A stretch of 64,000 nt of DNA from Microbacterium arborescens (GTDB lineage Bacteria; Actinomycetota; Actinomycetes; Actinomycetales; Microbacteriaceae): assembly GCF_030369635.1 (NCBI RefSeq), contig NZ_CP128474.1, forward strand, positions 2,728,001 to 2,792,000. Direction: 5' to 3'. Position 1 is the stretch's first letter. Every line of letters starts with the position of its first letter. Both the position numbers and the translations under genes were made by a program. The notes beneath the pieces are model-generated. The model made no database searches, was not told the origin of the DNA, and saw only the letters and a program-made list of their open reading frames with translations. Below are positions 8,843 to 17,502 of the stretch, piece by piece.

Positions 8843-9568
8843 ATGCCTCCGGCGCACGACCACGCGGCATCCCGTCTGCGCATCGCGGGACTCTCACGGT
8901 TCTCGACGGTCGATTGGCCCGGCCGCCTGGTGGCGACAGTCTTCCTCCAGGGCTGCCCCTGGGACTGCCGTTACTGCCACAATCCCGATCTGATCGATCC
9001 GCGCGGGCGCGGCACCATGCCATGGGAGGCGGTCGCCGCCTTCCTCGGCGAGCGCCGCGGCCTGCTCGACGGGGTGGTCTTCTCGGGCGGTGAGCCGACG
9101 ATGCAACGCGCCCTTCCCGACGCGATCGCACGGACCCGCGCGCTCGGGTTCGACGTCGGGCTGCACACGGGCGGCGCGTATCCGGCGCTGCTCGAGAGGG
9201 CGCTGCCGGCGCTGTCGTGGATCGGGCTCGATGTGAAGGCCTCGGCCGGCGACTACGCCGGCGTGACGGGTCGCGGTCCGAGCGGACGCGCTGCGCTGCG
9301 CTCGCTCGACCTCGTGCTCGCGGCTCAGCGGGAGCGCACCGCGACCCCCGATCCACTCGATGTCGAGGTCCGCACCACCGTGCACCCCGATCTCATCGAC
9401 GACGAGCGGCTCGGTGAGCTCGGCGAGACGCTCGCCGACCGCGGGGTGCGTCGATGGGCGATCCAGCGATTCCGCGCGACGGGCAGCCGATGCGGCATCT
9501 CCGACGGCGAGCCGTTGCGTCTCGACCGCGTGCCGCGCGAGCGGTTCGAGCACGTCGACGTGCGGTGA
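8843..9568 (+). CDS. nrdG: Anaerobic RNR activating protein (radical SAM)
   Basis: The 241-residue radical-SAM enzyme installs the glycyl radical on NrdD using S-adenosylmethionine. The 4Fe-4S motif CPWDCRYC supplies Cys38, Cys42 and Cys45 (CxxxCxxC spacing), and FSGGEPTMQ is the SAM-binding GGE segment. It is longer than the 154-residue E. coli NrdG and matches the longer form found with ATP-cone-less NrdD proteins. Its ATG follows the nrdD stop by one base, so the pair is translationally linked. A perfect GC-rich hairpin directly after the gene probably ends the transcript. Confidence 0.93.
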   Translation: MPPAHDHAASRLRIAGLSRFSTVDWPGRLVATVFLQGCPWDCRYCHNPDLIDPRGRGTMPWEAVAAFLGERRGLLDGVVFSGGEPTMQRALPDAIARTRALGFDVGLHTGGAYPALLERALPALSWIGLDVKASAGDYAGVTGRGPSGRAALRSLDLVLAAQRERTATPDPLDVEVRTTVHPDLIDDERLGELGETLADRGVRRWAIQRFRATGSRCGISDGEPLRLDRVPRERFEHVDVR

Positions 9569-9598
9569 GCCCGGGCGCGTCGGGGCGCGCCCGGGCTC
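9567..9598. terminator. Bidirectional terminator hairpin between nrdG and bioN
   Basis: A perfect 13-base-pair stem (9567-9579 with 9586-9598) encloses a 6-base loop, exactly between two convergent genes; its left arm includes the last bases of the nrdG stop codon. There is no T-tail, as is common for actinobacterial terminators. Confidence 0.7.
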
Positions 9599-9601
9599 TG
9601 A

Positions 9602-10198
9602 TCAGCGCACTCCGCGCGCGGTGAGGGCGTCGCCCAGATCGTCCGCGTGCTTGAGCGCGAGGACGATGAACGCGAGCGCCGACGAACGGATGCCGCCCCG
9701 CGCTCCCCGCGCCCGGTGCGCATCCCGCACGTCACGGGCGATGCGGGCGAGCGTCGGCACGGAACCGAGCGCCACCACGAGGAGGAGCGACATGCGCTCG
9801 GGGTCGGCACCGACCGCCCGAGTGGGACGGAGGACTCGTTCGAAGAGGTCGAGGAGCGCCGCGACCGGCGTCGTGAGCGCCAGCAGCGAGGCCAGGAGGA
9901 TCGCGACCAGGATGCGCACGGTCCCGACGATCGCGGGCTCGACACCGAGGAAGACCAGCTGACCGGCGAGCGCGATGACCAGGAGCCACCGCAGCGCCCA
10001 CACCTGGCGGGCGAGCTCGCGCCAGCCTGTTCCCGGGATGCCGTAGCAGGCCAGGCAGAGGCTCGCCGCTACCGCTGCCGTCGGGGGCGATGCCGGCAGG
10101 AGCGAGACGATCATCACCATGCCGAGGATCAGCACGGTCTTGGGCGCCGCCGGCATCCGGTGCCAACCACGTTCTCCCGGACGGTAGAGCGTCAGCAT
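9602..10198 (-). CDS. bioN: Biotin ECF transporter transmembrane (T) subunit
   Basis: This 198-residue protein is the EcfT-type membrane subunit that couples the ATPase to the biotin-binding subunit BioY. It has several hydrophobic segments and the two Ala-Arg-Gly motifs of EcfT proteins, in RARGARGG and at the very C-terminus in TARGVR. The ATG at 10198 (MLTLYRPG) was preferred to in-frame starts up to 10270 because homologues begin near here, and because a start at 10198 leaves a 25-base gap to bioM instead of a 47-base overlap. It closes the bioYMN operon. Confidence 0.88.
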   Translation of the reverse strand: MLTLYRPGERGWHRMPAAPKTVLILGMVMIVSLLPASPPTAAVAASLCLACYGIPGTGWRELARQVWALRWLLVIALAGQLVFLGVEPAIVGTVRILVAILLASLLALTTPVAALLDLFERVLRPTRAVGADPERMSLLLVVALGSVPTLARIARDVRDAHRARGARGGIRSSALAFIVLALKHADDLGDALTARGVR

Positions 10199-10223
10199 CT
10201 CGCCCCGCACGCCGGGGCCGACG

Positions 10224-10943
10224 TCATCGCCATGTCCTCGCGTACGCGTCGACGACCTCGGACGCGTCACCCGCCGCGACGACGCGTCCCGCGGCCACGT
10301 GCACGGCGAGCTCGCATCGCCGCGCGAGGTCGAGGTCGTGGGTCACGAGAAGCAGCCGGTGGCCGGTGTCGCTGAAGAGATGGCCCGCGATGCGTGCGGC
10401 GTTCCGCCCGTCGAGGAATGCGGTGGGCTCGTCTGCGACGACGAGCTCGGGCTCGCGCACGAACGCGCCGCAAAGCGCGAGCAGCTGCTTCTGCCCGCCC
10501 GACAGCTCGTGGGCGGGGTGATCGCGCAGGTCGGTCAGACCGAACCGTTCGAGCGCTCGGCCGACGCGCGCCGCGCGCTCGGCACGGGAGGCACCGTCGC
10601 CGCGGAGCGAGAAGGCGACGTCCTCGGCGACCGTGGGCATGACGATCTGCGCGTCCGGGTTGCTGAAGACGATCGCGACGCGACGTCGCAGCTCCGCCGC
10701 ATCGCGCACCGGGTCGCAGCCGAGCACCCGGACCGTTCCCCCCGTCGGACGCACCAGCCCGCCGATGAGCCGGGCGAGCGTCGACTTGCCCGACCCGTTG
10801 TCGCCGACCACCGCGATCGTCCGGGCATCGAGATCGAGGGTGAGGGGTGCCAGCACCTGAGCGTCGCCGAGACGCACGGTCGCGGCATCGAGTCGGATGC
10901 CGCCGATCGTCGTGGCCGTCGCGCGGGGTCGCCCGGCCGTCAT
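10224..10943 (-). CDS. bioM: Biotin ECF transporter ATP-binding subunit
   Basis: The 239-residue ABC ATPase powers biotin uptake with BioN and BioY. Walker A (VVGDNGSGKST) is near residues 45-55; the Q-loop region contains FSNPDAQIV; the signature is LSGGQKQ; Walker B is LVVADEPTAF; the switch histidine is in LVTHDLD. The ATG overlaps the bioY TGA as ATGA, so translation is coupled. The bioY context distinguishes it from a general EcfA. Confidence 0.93.
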   Translation of the reverse strand: MTAGRPRATATTIGGIRLDAATVRLGDAQVLAPLTLDLDARTIAVVGDNGSGKSTLARLIGGLVRPTGGTVRVLGCDPVRDAAELRRRVAIVFSNPDAQIVMPTVAEDVAFSLRGDGASRAERAARVGRALERFGLTDLRDHPAHELSGGQKQLLALCGAFVREPELVVADEPTAFLDGRNAARIAGHLFSDTGHRLLLVTHDLDLARRCELAVHVAAGRVVAAGDASEVVDAYARTWR

Positions 10944-11581
10944 GCCGACGTGGGGGTCATCGTCGGCGCATCGTCGGTCACCCGAGTGCCCGCGCGCGGC
11001 GCCCACGTGCGCCGGAAAGCCCGCGGGTAGCCGCGCACGAGCGCGCCCACCACCAGCGTCGCGACGACGACCTTGACGATGTCGCCCGGCACGAACGCCA
11101 GGTTCGCGAGCGCAGCCTGCTCGATGGGAAGTCGGAGCACAGCGCTCTGGACCGGGATGCCGAATGCGTAGACGACCAGCACGCCTCCGACGAGGAGCCC
11201 CGCGACGGTTCGCCACCATACCGGGCGCCGTCCCGCGAGGTGGACGATGAGCCCGACGACCACGGCACCGACGAGCCATCCGACCAGGTAGCCCGCCGTC
11301 GGGCCTACGAAGACCGCTAGTCCTCCGCGGCCGCCCGCGAGGAGCGGGAGGCCGACAGCGACGAGGGCGAGGAGGGCGCCGACCGATGCTGCGCCGACCA
11401 CCGGCCCGAGCACGGCGCCCGCCAGCATCACACCGAGCGTCTGCGCCGTGATGGGGACACCACCGAACAGCGTGAACGATCCCGGCAGACCGAGCACCGC
11501 GATGAGGGCGGCGAAGACCGCTGCGCGTGCGAGGTCGGTCGCGTCGAATGCGGGACGGGCCGCGTGGGTCGATCGGGGCAT
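10940..11581 (-). CDS. bioY: Biotin transporter substrate-binding (S) subunit
   Basis: The 213-residue integral membrane protein binds biotin for the ECF transporter. It has about six membrane segments and the BioY segments GSFTLFGGVPITAQTLGVML and FVGPTAGYLVGW. The start at 11581 is supported by a strong AGGAGG directly upstream. That ribosome-binding site touches the nearer of two palindromic operators, so a bound repressor would block transcription initiation of the whole bioYMN operon. Confidence 0.95.
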   Translation of the reverse strand: MPRSTHAARPAFDATDLARAAVFAALIAVLGLPGSFTLFGGVPITAQTLGVMLAGAVLGPVVGAASVGALLALVAVGLPLLAGGRGGLAVFVGPTAGYLVGWLVGAVVVGLIVHLAGRRPVWWRTVAGLLVGGVLVVYAFGIPVQSAVLRLPIEQAALANLAFVPGDIVKVVVATLVVGALVRGYPRAFRRTWAPRAGTRVTDDAPTMTPTSA

Positions 11582-11590
11582 GATTCCTCC

Positions 11591-11618
11591 TGAACACCGT
11601 TCACGTGAACGACGTTCA
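11591..11618. promoter_or_regulatory. Tandem BioQ-type operators between bioY and the TetR gene
   Basis: Two 13-base palindromes of the form TGAAC-N3-GTTCA, TGAACACCGTTCA at 11591-11603 and TGAACGACGTTCA at 11606-11618, are separated by two bases. Their centres are 15 bases apart. The form matches the site described for the biotin repressor BioQ in corynebacteria and mycobacteria (TGAAC-N3-GTT). The position in the 51-base divergent gap fits repression of bioYMN and autoregulation. Confidence 0.88.
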
Positions 11619-11632
11619 GGTAGAGTAGCGCC

Positions 11633-12316
11633 ATGATCGCCGACGATTCAAACCGCGCGAGTCGAGCACCACGCCGCTCGCGCGACGACGTCGTCGACGC
11701 CGCCCTCGAGCTGCTCGACCGCGTCGGGCTGCCCGACCTGTCGATGCGGCGTCTCGCCGAGCACCTCGGCGTGCAGCCGAGCGCGCTGTACTGGCACGTC
11801 GAGAACAAGCAGCAGCTGCTCGCCGCGGTCAGCGGGCGCATCCTGCGACCGCTCGCCGCGGCCGATGCGCCGTCGTCGACGACGCTCGACGGCGCCGCGC
11901 GAGACCTCGCCCTGCGTCTGCACGACAGCTTGCTCGCGTACCGCGACGGCGCGGAGGTCGTCTCCAGCTCGCTCGCGCTCGGGCTCGTCGAACCGCCCGT
12001 GCATGCGCAGCTGCGCGCCGTGGCGGTCGAGCACGGCGCACCCGCGTCGCTCGCCGACACCATCGCCGACGCCATCACCCACTTCGTCGTCGGGTTCACC
12101 TTCCACCAGCAGCAGCGGCGCAGCGCCGACGCGTGGGGTGCTGCAGCGGGCACCGTGGCCGCGTCGGCCGAGCGCGTCGCCGACGGCGACGACGACGGGT
12201 TCACCGCGGCGCTCGACCTCATCATCGCGGGGGCGACGACGACCATCCTCAGCCGCGCGGATGCTCCGGATGCCGCGAACGGCGGCGCCACGCGGCATCC
12301 AGCGCCCCGGCGATGA
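11633..12316 (+). CDS. bioQ: TetR-family repressor, probable biotin regulator BioQ
   Basis: The 227-residue protein has an N-terminal TetR DNA-binding domain (about 15-65, recognition helix region LAEHLGVQPSALYWHVENK) followed by a helical ligand/dimer domain of the TetR_C type. It is divergent from bioY, with two TGAAC-N3-GTTCA palindromes between the starts. Gene position and operator type together suggest BioQ, the actinobacterial biotin repressor; the identification is inferred, and TetR membership is direct. Its 3' end overlaps the end of the convergent DUF2809 gene by 68 bases, and the tail beyond about residue 210 is low-complexity. Confidence 0.85.
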   Translation: MIADDSNRASRAPRRSRDDVVDAALELLDRVGLPDLSMRRLAEHLGVQPSALYWHVENKQQLLAAVSGRILRPLAAADAPSSTTLDGAARDLALRLHDSLLAYRDGAEVVSSSLALGLVEPPVHAQLRAVAVEHGAPASLADTIADAITHFVVGFTFHQQQRRSADAWGAAAGTVAASAERVADGDDDGFTAALDLIIAGATTTILSRADAPDAANGGATRHPAPRR

Positions 12317-12656
12317 CGACCGACACGACGTAGACGAGCAGGTCGCGCGCGTCGAACACCGTGCCCAGCACGAGGACCGCGGGCGGGAAGGCCTCGGCCG
12401 CACGGGCAGGCAGATCGCTCAGCTGCAGCAGCTCGACGGCGATGCACCAGCCCCCGGCGATCACCGCGACGACCGTCGCCGACACGCGCGGCACGAGCAC
12501 GACGACGAGCACGTAGATCAGCACGGCGTACAGGGCGTCACCCGCGATGTCGGTCGCGGCGGAGTCGGGCAGAAGCCCGTGGACGACGAGCCCGGCGGTG
12601 ACGATCGCGACCGCTGCCAGCGCCGCGAGCAACCGCCGCGCCCGGATGGTCGTCAC
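12249..12656 (-). CDS. DUF2809-family membrane protein
   Basis: This 135-residue protein has four predicted membrane helices (LLAALAAVAIVTAGLVVHG, the ALYAVLIYVLVVVLV region, the VAVIAGGWCIAVELLQLS region, and LLVYVVSVVIAGALDAAW) with the VELLQL and ARDLLVY segments of DUF2809. The function of the family is unknown. The GTG at 12656 overlaps the TGA of the upstream NUDIX gene as GTGA, which fixes the start. The last 68 bases overlap the convergent TetR gene. Confidence 0.8.
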   Translation of the reverse strand: MTTIRARRLLAALAAVAIVTAGLVVHGLLPDSAATDIAGDALYAVLIYVLVVVLVPRVSATVVAVIAGGWCIAVELLQLSDLPARAAEAFPPAVLVLGTVFDARDLLVYVVSVVIAGALDAAWRRRSRHPEHPRG

Positions 12657-13543
12657 AGGCGGTCGCGAAGCCACGATGTCGACACGGCCCGTGCCCCGGC
12701 GGCCTCCACACGCGCGCGCAGCTCGCGATCCGATGTCACGACGCTGACCCGGTCGCCCGCGGCCACCGCGGCCGTCGCCGCCTCGACGATCGCGTCGTCG
12801 CCTGCAGCCGGCGCCCGGTGGACGTCGATGCCGACGGGCGCCGCGACGTCGCGAGCCTGCCCCTCGACGACGGCCACGATGCGCGGGAACCACGTGTCCT
12901 CCGGCAGATCGAGGGCGGCGGCATCCGTCCCCCGTTCGGCCAGAGCAGCCACCTGGGCGAGCAGCCGGTCGGCGGCGCCGGCGCGATCGCGCCACCAGCC
13001 GTCGGGAACCGAGCCGACCACGTTCGCGACGTCGACGATGATGGTCGGCCGCACCGCGAGCAGGCCGCGCAGCCGAGGCCACGACGCGCCGAAGCCGGGA
13101 TGAAGCGGGAACGACTCGACCTCATCGATGGGGACCCACGCCAGCTCGCGGCTCTCGGGGTCGCTGATCACCGGGCGGAACGGCGTCGTGACATCGGCCA
13201 CGAGGGTGCCGTAGGTCCAGACGCCGACATCGAGCACCGACAGGAACCGCGGCGCGACGGAATCCGCGGGCACACCCGCCTCTTCGGCGGATTCGCGCAG
13301 CGCGCCGTCCCGCGCGGACTCCCCCGCGTGACGAGCACCACCGGGCAGCCCCCAGGTGTCGCCGAAGTGGCTCCACGACACCCGGTGCTGCAGCAGCACG
13401 CCGCGCTCCGGATCGACGGCCAGCAGACCGGCGGCACCGAAGCGTCCCCAGTACCGCTCGCCCGACGGGGCGACGACCCACGCATCGCCGGGATCGCGCG
13501 GGCCGTGCGGCGGGCGCGGGGCGGCGGCGTGATCGTCGGTCAT
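12653..13543 (-). CDS. NUDIX hydrolase fused to a NYN/PIN-like nuclease domain
   Basis: The 296-residue protein has two parts. Residues 25-160 are a NUDIX domain with the catalytic box beginning GGARHAGES and ending ALRESAEEAG (about 68-90), which would hydrolyse a nucleoside diphosphate derivative. Residues 165-296 (IIVDVANVVG at 168-177, AGDDAIVE at 247-254, VVTSDRELR at 268-276) resemble a NYN/PIN-like nuclease, with Asp171, Asp249/250 and Asp272 as likely metal ligands. The natural substrate is unknown. The ATG at 13543 is the first start in frame after the divergent gap. It is coupled to the DUF2809 gene by a 4-base overlap. Confidence 0.8.
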   Translation of the reverse strand: MTDDHAAAPRPPHGPRDPGDAWVVAPSGERYWGRFGAAGLLAVDPERGVLLQHRVSWSHFGDTWGLPGGARHAGESARDGALRESAEEAGVPADSVAPRFLSVLDVGVWTYGTLVADVTTPFRPVISDPESRELAWVPIDEVESFPLHPGFGASWPRLRGLLAVRPTIIVDVANVVGSVPDGWWRDRAGAADRLLAQVAALAERGTDAAALDLPEDTWFPRIVAVVEGQARDVAAPVGIDVHRAPAAGDDAIVEAATAAVAAGDRVSVVTSDRELRARVEAAGARAVSTSWLRDRL

Positions 13544-13635
13544 CCACACAGCCTGACACAGCCGCGGTCCACGGGCTCGTGATTGGCATCGTGTTACCGG
13601 CTGGGCGCGACGGGAGGTCGCCGCACAATGGGGAC

Positions 13636-14055
13636 GTGGAGTACGAGATCGATGACGCACCCGCCCGCATCCAGCGCGACCTCGTGTGGCGCTGGCTCTC
13701 GTCCCAGGCCTACTGGGGCCGGTGGCGCGAACGCCCCGTGCTCGAGTCGCAGCTCGACTCGGCCTGGCGGCTCGTGGGGGCATACCGTGCCGACACCGGC
13801 GAGCAGGTCGGCTTCGCCCGCGCGGTCTCGGACGGAGCGAGCTTCGCCTACCTCGCCGATGTCTTCGTCGTCGCCGAGCACCAGGGCGCAGGCATCGCGC
13901 ACCGCATCCTGCGACGCATGATCGACGACGGGCCGGGGCACGACTTCCGCTGGACCCTGTTCACGCGCGACGCGCACAGCCTCTACGCCGAGTTCGGCTT
14001 CGAGACGCCGGACGAGACGGCGATGGTGCGCCGGGCATCGCCCGCCAAGCGCTGA
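13636..14055 (+). CDS. GNAT family N-acetyltransferase
   Basis: The 139-residue protein has the GNAT fold: strand YLADVFVVAEHQGAGIA carries motif A (acetyl-CoA pyrophosphate loop QGAGIA), followed by a C-terminal FTRDAHSLYAEFGF motif B. The RRASPAKR tail is basic. The GTG at 13636 (VEYEIDD) was chosen because homologues of this size begin here; upstream in-frame residues are not conserved in style. The substrate is unknown. It stands alone on the plus strand, ending at a family A hairpin. Confidence 0.82.
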   Translation: MEYEIDDAPARIQRDLVWRWLSSQAYWGRWRERPVLESQLDSAWRLVGAYRADTGEQVGFARAVSDGASFAYLADVFVVAEHQGAGIAHRILRRMIDDGPGHDFRWTLFTRDAHSLYAEFGFETPDETAMVRRASPAKR

Positions 14056-14083
14056 ATCCTCGGCCCTCGGCCCGCGTCGGGCG

Positions 14084-14144
14084 CTTCACCTGGCAGTCCC
14101 CGCCCACAAAACCGATGCGTGGGGGCGCGGACTGCCAGGTGAAG
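14084..14144. repeat. Intergenic hairpin, family A copy 1
   Basis: Arms at 14084-14107 and 14119-14144 are inverted copies, with the outer 16 bases CTTCACCTGGCAGTCC perfectly paired and a small bulge inside. The CTGGCAG/CTGCCAG core is shared with the copies at 51826 and 52983-53390. It lies between two convergent gene ends and could terminate both. Confidence 0.8.
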
Positions 14145-14157
14145 GCCGCTCAGACGG

Positions 14158-15684
14158 TCAGCGCTGACGCTTCTCGCGCACCCGCATGTTGGTGACGATC
14201 GGCGTGCCCTCGAAGCCGAAGAGCTCGCGCAGCCGGCGCTGGATGAAGCGGCGGTAGCCCGGGTCGAGGAACCCCGTCGTGAACAGCACGAATGTCGGCG
14301 GACGGGTCGACGCCTGCGTGCCGAACAGGATGCGGGGCTGCTTGCCGCCGCGCAGCGGGTGCGGGTGCTCGGCGACGAGCTCGGCGAGGAACGCGTTGAA
14401 CTTGCCCGTGGGGATGCGCTGATCCCACGACTTCAGGGCGGTCTCCAGAGCAGGCACCAGCTTGTCGAGGTGACGGCCGGTGCGCGCCGACAGGTTGACG
14501 CGCGGCGCCCAGGTGACGTGCGCGAGATCCTGCTCGATCTCGCGCTCCAGGTAGCGGCGGCGATCGGCGTTGTCCATGTCGGTGTCGTTGAGACGGTCCC
14601 ACTTGTTGAACGCGAGCACGAGCGCGCGCCCCGACTCGAGCACGAGGTCGATGATGTTGAGGTCCTGCACGCTGATCGACTCGGTCACATCGAGCACGAC
14701 GACGGCGACCTCGGCCTTCTCGAGCGCCGCCGACGTGCGCAGCGATGCGTAGAAGTCGGCACCCTGCTGCAGGTGCACCCGCCGACGGATGCCGGCGGTG
14801 TCGACGAGCCGCCAGAGCTTGCCGCCGAGCTCGACGACCTCGTCGACGGGGTCGCGGGTCGTGCCCGCGAGGTCGTTCACGACGACGCGCTCCTCGCCCG
14901 CCGCCTTGTTCAGCAGCGACGACTTGCCGACGTTCGGCCGGCCGAGGATCGCCACGCGACGCGGGCCGCCGAGCTCGTTCTTGGCGACGGCCGAGACCTC
15001 GGGAAGCACCTTCATGAGCTCGTCGAGAAGATCCGCGACTCCGCGGCCGTGGATGGCCGAGACGGGGTGCGGCTCGCCGAGGCCCAGGTTCCACAGCGCC
15101 GCGGCCTCGGGCTCTTGGCGAGCGTCGTCGATCTTGTTCGCGATGAGGAAGACGGGCTTGTCGGACTTGCGCAGCAGTCGGACGACCGCCTCGTCGGTCG
15201 CGGTGGCGCCCACCATCGCGTCGACGACGAACAGCACGACGTCCGCGAGGTCGATGGCGACCTCGGCCTGCGCGGCGACCGAACGGTCGATGCCCCGCGC
15301 GTCGGGCTCCCAGCCGCCGGTGTCGACGAGCGTGAAGCGGCGGTCGAGCCACTCGGCCTTGTAGCTGACCCGGTCGCGCGTGACGCCGGGGGTGTCTTCC
15401 ACGACCGCTTCGCGGCGGCCCAGGATGCGGTTCACGAGCGCGGACTTGCCGACGTTCGGGCGGCCCACGATCGCGACGACCGGCAGCGCGGGGAGCACCT
15501 CCACGACCTCACCGCCCGCCGTGAAGCCGGCCAGCAGCTCGGTGTCGTCGTCATCGAGCTCGTAGTCGGCGAGCGATGCGCGCAGCGCCGCCGCCCGCTG
15601 GTCGGCGAGATGCTCGTCGAGGTTCGCGAGCTTCTCCTCGAGCTGGTCGGGACCGCCCTCGTACTCGTCGTCGGTGGTAGCCAT
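14158..15684 (-). CDS. der: Ribosome assembly GTPase Der (EngA)
   Basis: The 508-residue protein is the double-GTPase needed for 50S subunit assembly. G1 motifs [12 protein letters not shown] (about 74-85) and [12 protein letters not shown] (about 250) head the two GTPase domains; DTPGVTRD and [10 protein letters not shown] are the G2 regions, VDTGGW and VDTAGIR the G3 motifs, and NKID and NKWD the G4 motifs. The C-terminal KH-like domain ends in VREKRQR. An acidic, Leu/Glu/Asp-rich N-terminal extension of about 65 residues precedes the first GTPase, which is typical of actinobacterial Der. The gene follows cmk directly; they share one junction base. Confidence 0.97.
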   Translation of the reverse strand: MATTDDEYEGGPDQLEEKLANLDEHLADQRAAALRASLADYELDDDDTELLAGFTAGGEVVEVLPALPVVAIVGRPNVGKSALVNRILGRREAVVEDTPGVTRDRVSYKAEWLDRRFTLVDTGGWEPDARGIDRSVAAQAEVAIDLADVVLFVVDAMVGATATDEAVVRLLRKSDKPVFLIANKIDDARQEPEAAALWNLGLGEPHPVSAIHGRGVADLLDELMKVLPEVSAVAKNELGGPRRVAILGRPNVGKSSLLNKAAGEERVVVNDLAGTTRDPVDEVVELGGKLWRLVDTAGIRRRVHLQQGADFYASLRTSAALEKAEVAVVVLDVTESISVQDLNIIDLVLESGRALVLAFNKWDRLNDTDMDNADRRRYLEREIEQDLAHVTWAPRVNLSARTGRHLDKLVPALETALKSWDQRIPTGKFNAFLAELVAEHPHPLRGGKQPRILFGTQASTRPPTFVLFTTGFLDPGYRRFIQRRLRELFGFEGTPIVTNMRVREKRQR

Positions 15685-16382
15685 CAGTTCTCTCCTGTCG
15701 CGGTGCGCACGACGTCGATGACGGCGTCCACGGTCCGATCGAAGTCCAAATCGGTCGAGTCGACAACCACGACGCCGGGTGCGGCGGTGAGGAAGTCGAC
15801 GACCTGCGAGTCCGACGCGTCACGGCGGTGGAGCGCCTCGGCGACAGCCGCGGCATCCTCTCCCGTGAGCTCGGCGCTGCGGCGCGCGGCGCGCACCTCG
15901 GGGCTGGCGGTCAGCAGGATGCGCACGGGCGCATCGGGAAAGACCACGGTGGTGATGTCGCGCCCCTCGACGATGACGCCGCTCGCGCCGGATGCCGCGA
16001 CGAGCGCACGGAACAGCACGTTCACGCGCTCGCGCACCTCGGGCACGCGCGCGACGCCGCTGACGGCCGCCGAGACGCGCGGCTCACGGATGTCGTCGGT
16101 CACGAAGACATCGCCGACGCGGACCCAGTGGTCGTCGGGATCGAGGGAGATCGCGTAGTCGAAGTCGTCGAGGGCGCGCACGACGGCATCCGCGTCGGCC
16201 GTGTCGCCACCGTCCGCGAGCACGTGCCAGGCGAGCGCACGATAGGCGGCGCCGGTGTCGAGGAAGCCGTAGCCGAGCACGCGGGCGACCTGCTTCGACA
16301 CGCTCGACTTGCCGCTGCCGGCAGGCCCGTCGATCGCGACGGTCACGGGAAACGACTCAGGGGCGGGATGCGACTCAGGCAT
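15684..16382 (-). CDS. cmk: Cytidylate kinase
   Basis: The 232-residue enzyme phosphorylates CMP and dCMP with ATP. The P-loop [14 protein letters not shown] is near the N-terminus, followed by [12 protein letters not shown] (CMP-binding region) and [12 protein letters not shown], with the lid region ARRSAEL. The ATG at 16382 (MPESHPAP) overlaps the tyrA stop by 8 bases as ATGCCTGA and was preferred to upstream in-frame starts inside tyrA. cmk-der pairing is conserved in actinobacteria. Confidence 0.96.
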   Translation of the reverse strand: MPESHPAPESFPVTVAIDGPAGSGKSSVSKQVARVLGYGFLDTGAAYRALAWHVLADGGDTADADAVVRALDDFDYAISLDPDDHWVRVGDVFVTDDIREPRVSAAVSGVARVPEVRERVNVLFRALVAASGASGVIVEGRDITTVVFPDAPVRILLTASPEVRAARRSAELTGEDAAAVAEALHRRDASDSQVVDFLTAAPGVVVVDSTDLDFDRTVDAVIDVVRTATGEN

Positions 16383-17502
16383 GGGGGACGCTCGCGATCT
16401 TCCAGCCGCGCTTCTCGAGCCCGGCGACGGCTTCGTGGACGGCACTGGGGACGACGCTCAGCTCCGCGAGCCCGAACTGCGCGCCCGGGGAATGCTCGAG
16501 GCGGAGGTCCTCGATGTTCACTCCGAGCTCGCCGAGATCGCCGAACAGCCGACCGAGCTGGCCCGCCGTGTCGTCGACGCGCACGACGATCTGCTCGAAC
16601 CGGCGGTTCTGCCCGTGTTTGCCGGGCAGGCGCTCGACGCCCTCATTGCCGCGGCGGATCGTGTCGGCGAGCGCACGACGAGCACCGGGCGCCGCCGGGT
16701 CGCGCAGTGCGTCGGCCACCGCCCGCAGGTCACCGGCCAGGTCGTCGAGCACGGCCACGACGGGCGCGGCGTTGGCGCCGAGGATCTGCACCCACAGTTC
16801 GGGGGCGGATGCGGCGATGCGCGTCGTGTCGCGCACGCCCTGGCCCGTCAGGCGCAGCGATCCCTCGGGAGCCGCGACGAAGCGTCCGGCGAGCAGACTC
16901 GCGACCAGCTGCGGAACGTGCGAGGTCAGCGCGACGGCCTCGTCGTGCTCGTGCGGGGTCATCTCGAGCGGCATCGCACCCAGATCCAGGGCGAGCCCCT
17001 CGACGACGGCGAGGTCGGAAGCGCGCGTCTCCTCGTCGCGGCACACGACCCAGGGCCGTCCGACGAAGATGTCGGCGCGAGCCGAGATCGCCCCGCCCCG
17101 CTCACGGCCGGCGAGCGGGTGCGAACCGATGTAATGCGTGAGGTCGACGCCGCGCTTGCGCAGCTCGAGGTAGGGCTCGAGCTTGACGCTCGCGACATCC
17201 GTCACGACGACGCCGGGGTGGGAGCGCAGCTCGCGCTCGACGACATCCGCCGTGACATCCGGGGGCACGGCGACCACGACGAGCACGGGGCGGTCATCCG
17301 GTGCCGCGAGGCGCCCGGCGCCGTAGTCGACGGCGAGCCGCAGCTGAGCCGGCGAGGCGTCGTCGAGGGCGACGTCGACGCCGAGCAGGCGAAGCGCGTG
17401 ACCGATGCTCGAGCCGAGCAGGCCCGCGCCGACGATACGCACGGTACCGGCCGTGCGTGCAGCACGGCCGGGGCGCACGGGATCGAGCGAGGAATCGGTC
17501 AC
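16375..17502 (-). CDS. tyrA: Prephenate dehydrogenase with C-terminal ACT domain
   Basis: The 375-residue enzyme converts prephenate to 4-hydroxyphenylpyruvate in tyrosine synthesis. The NAD-binding motif [15 protein letters not shown] lies near residues 24-38, and the catalytic region contains [12 protein letters not shown]. The last about 80 residues ([17 protein letters not shown] onward) form an ACT domain, the usual site of tyrosine feedback. The GTG at 17502 overlaps the rluB TGA as GTGA, fixing the start. It is flanked by rluB and cmk as in other Microbacteriaceae. Confidence 0.95.
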   Translation of the reverse strand: MTDSSLDPVRPGRAARTAGTVRIVGAGLLGSSIGHALRLLGVDVALDDASPAQLRLAVDYGAGRLAAPDDRPVLVVVAVPPDVTADVVERELRSHPGVVVTDVASVKLEPYLELRKRGVDLTHYIGSHPLAGRERGGAISARADIFVGRPWVVCRDEETRASDLAVVEGLALDLGAMPLEMTPHEHDEAVALTSHVPQLVASLLAGRFVAAPEGSLRLTGQGVRDTTRIAASAPELWVQILGANAAPVVAVLDDLAGDLRAVADALRDPAAPGARRALADTIRRGNEGVERLPGKHGQNRRFEQIVVRVDDTAGQLGRLFGDLGELGVNIEDLRLEHSPGAQFGLAELSVVPSAVHEAVAGLEKRGWKIASVPHA

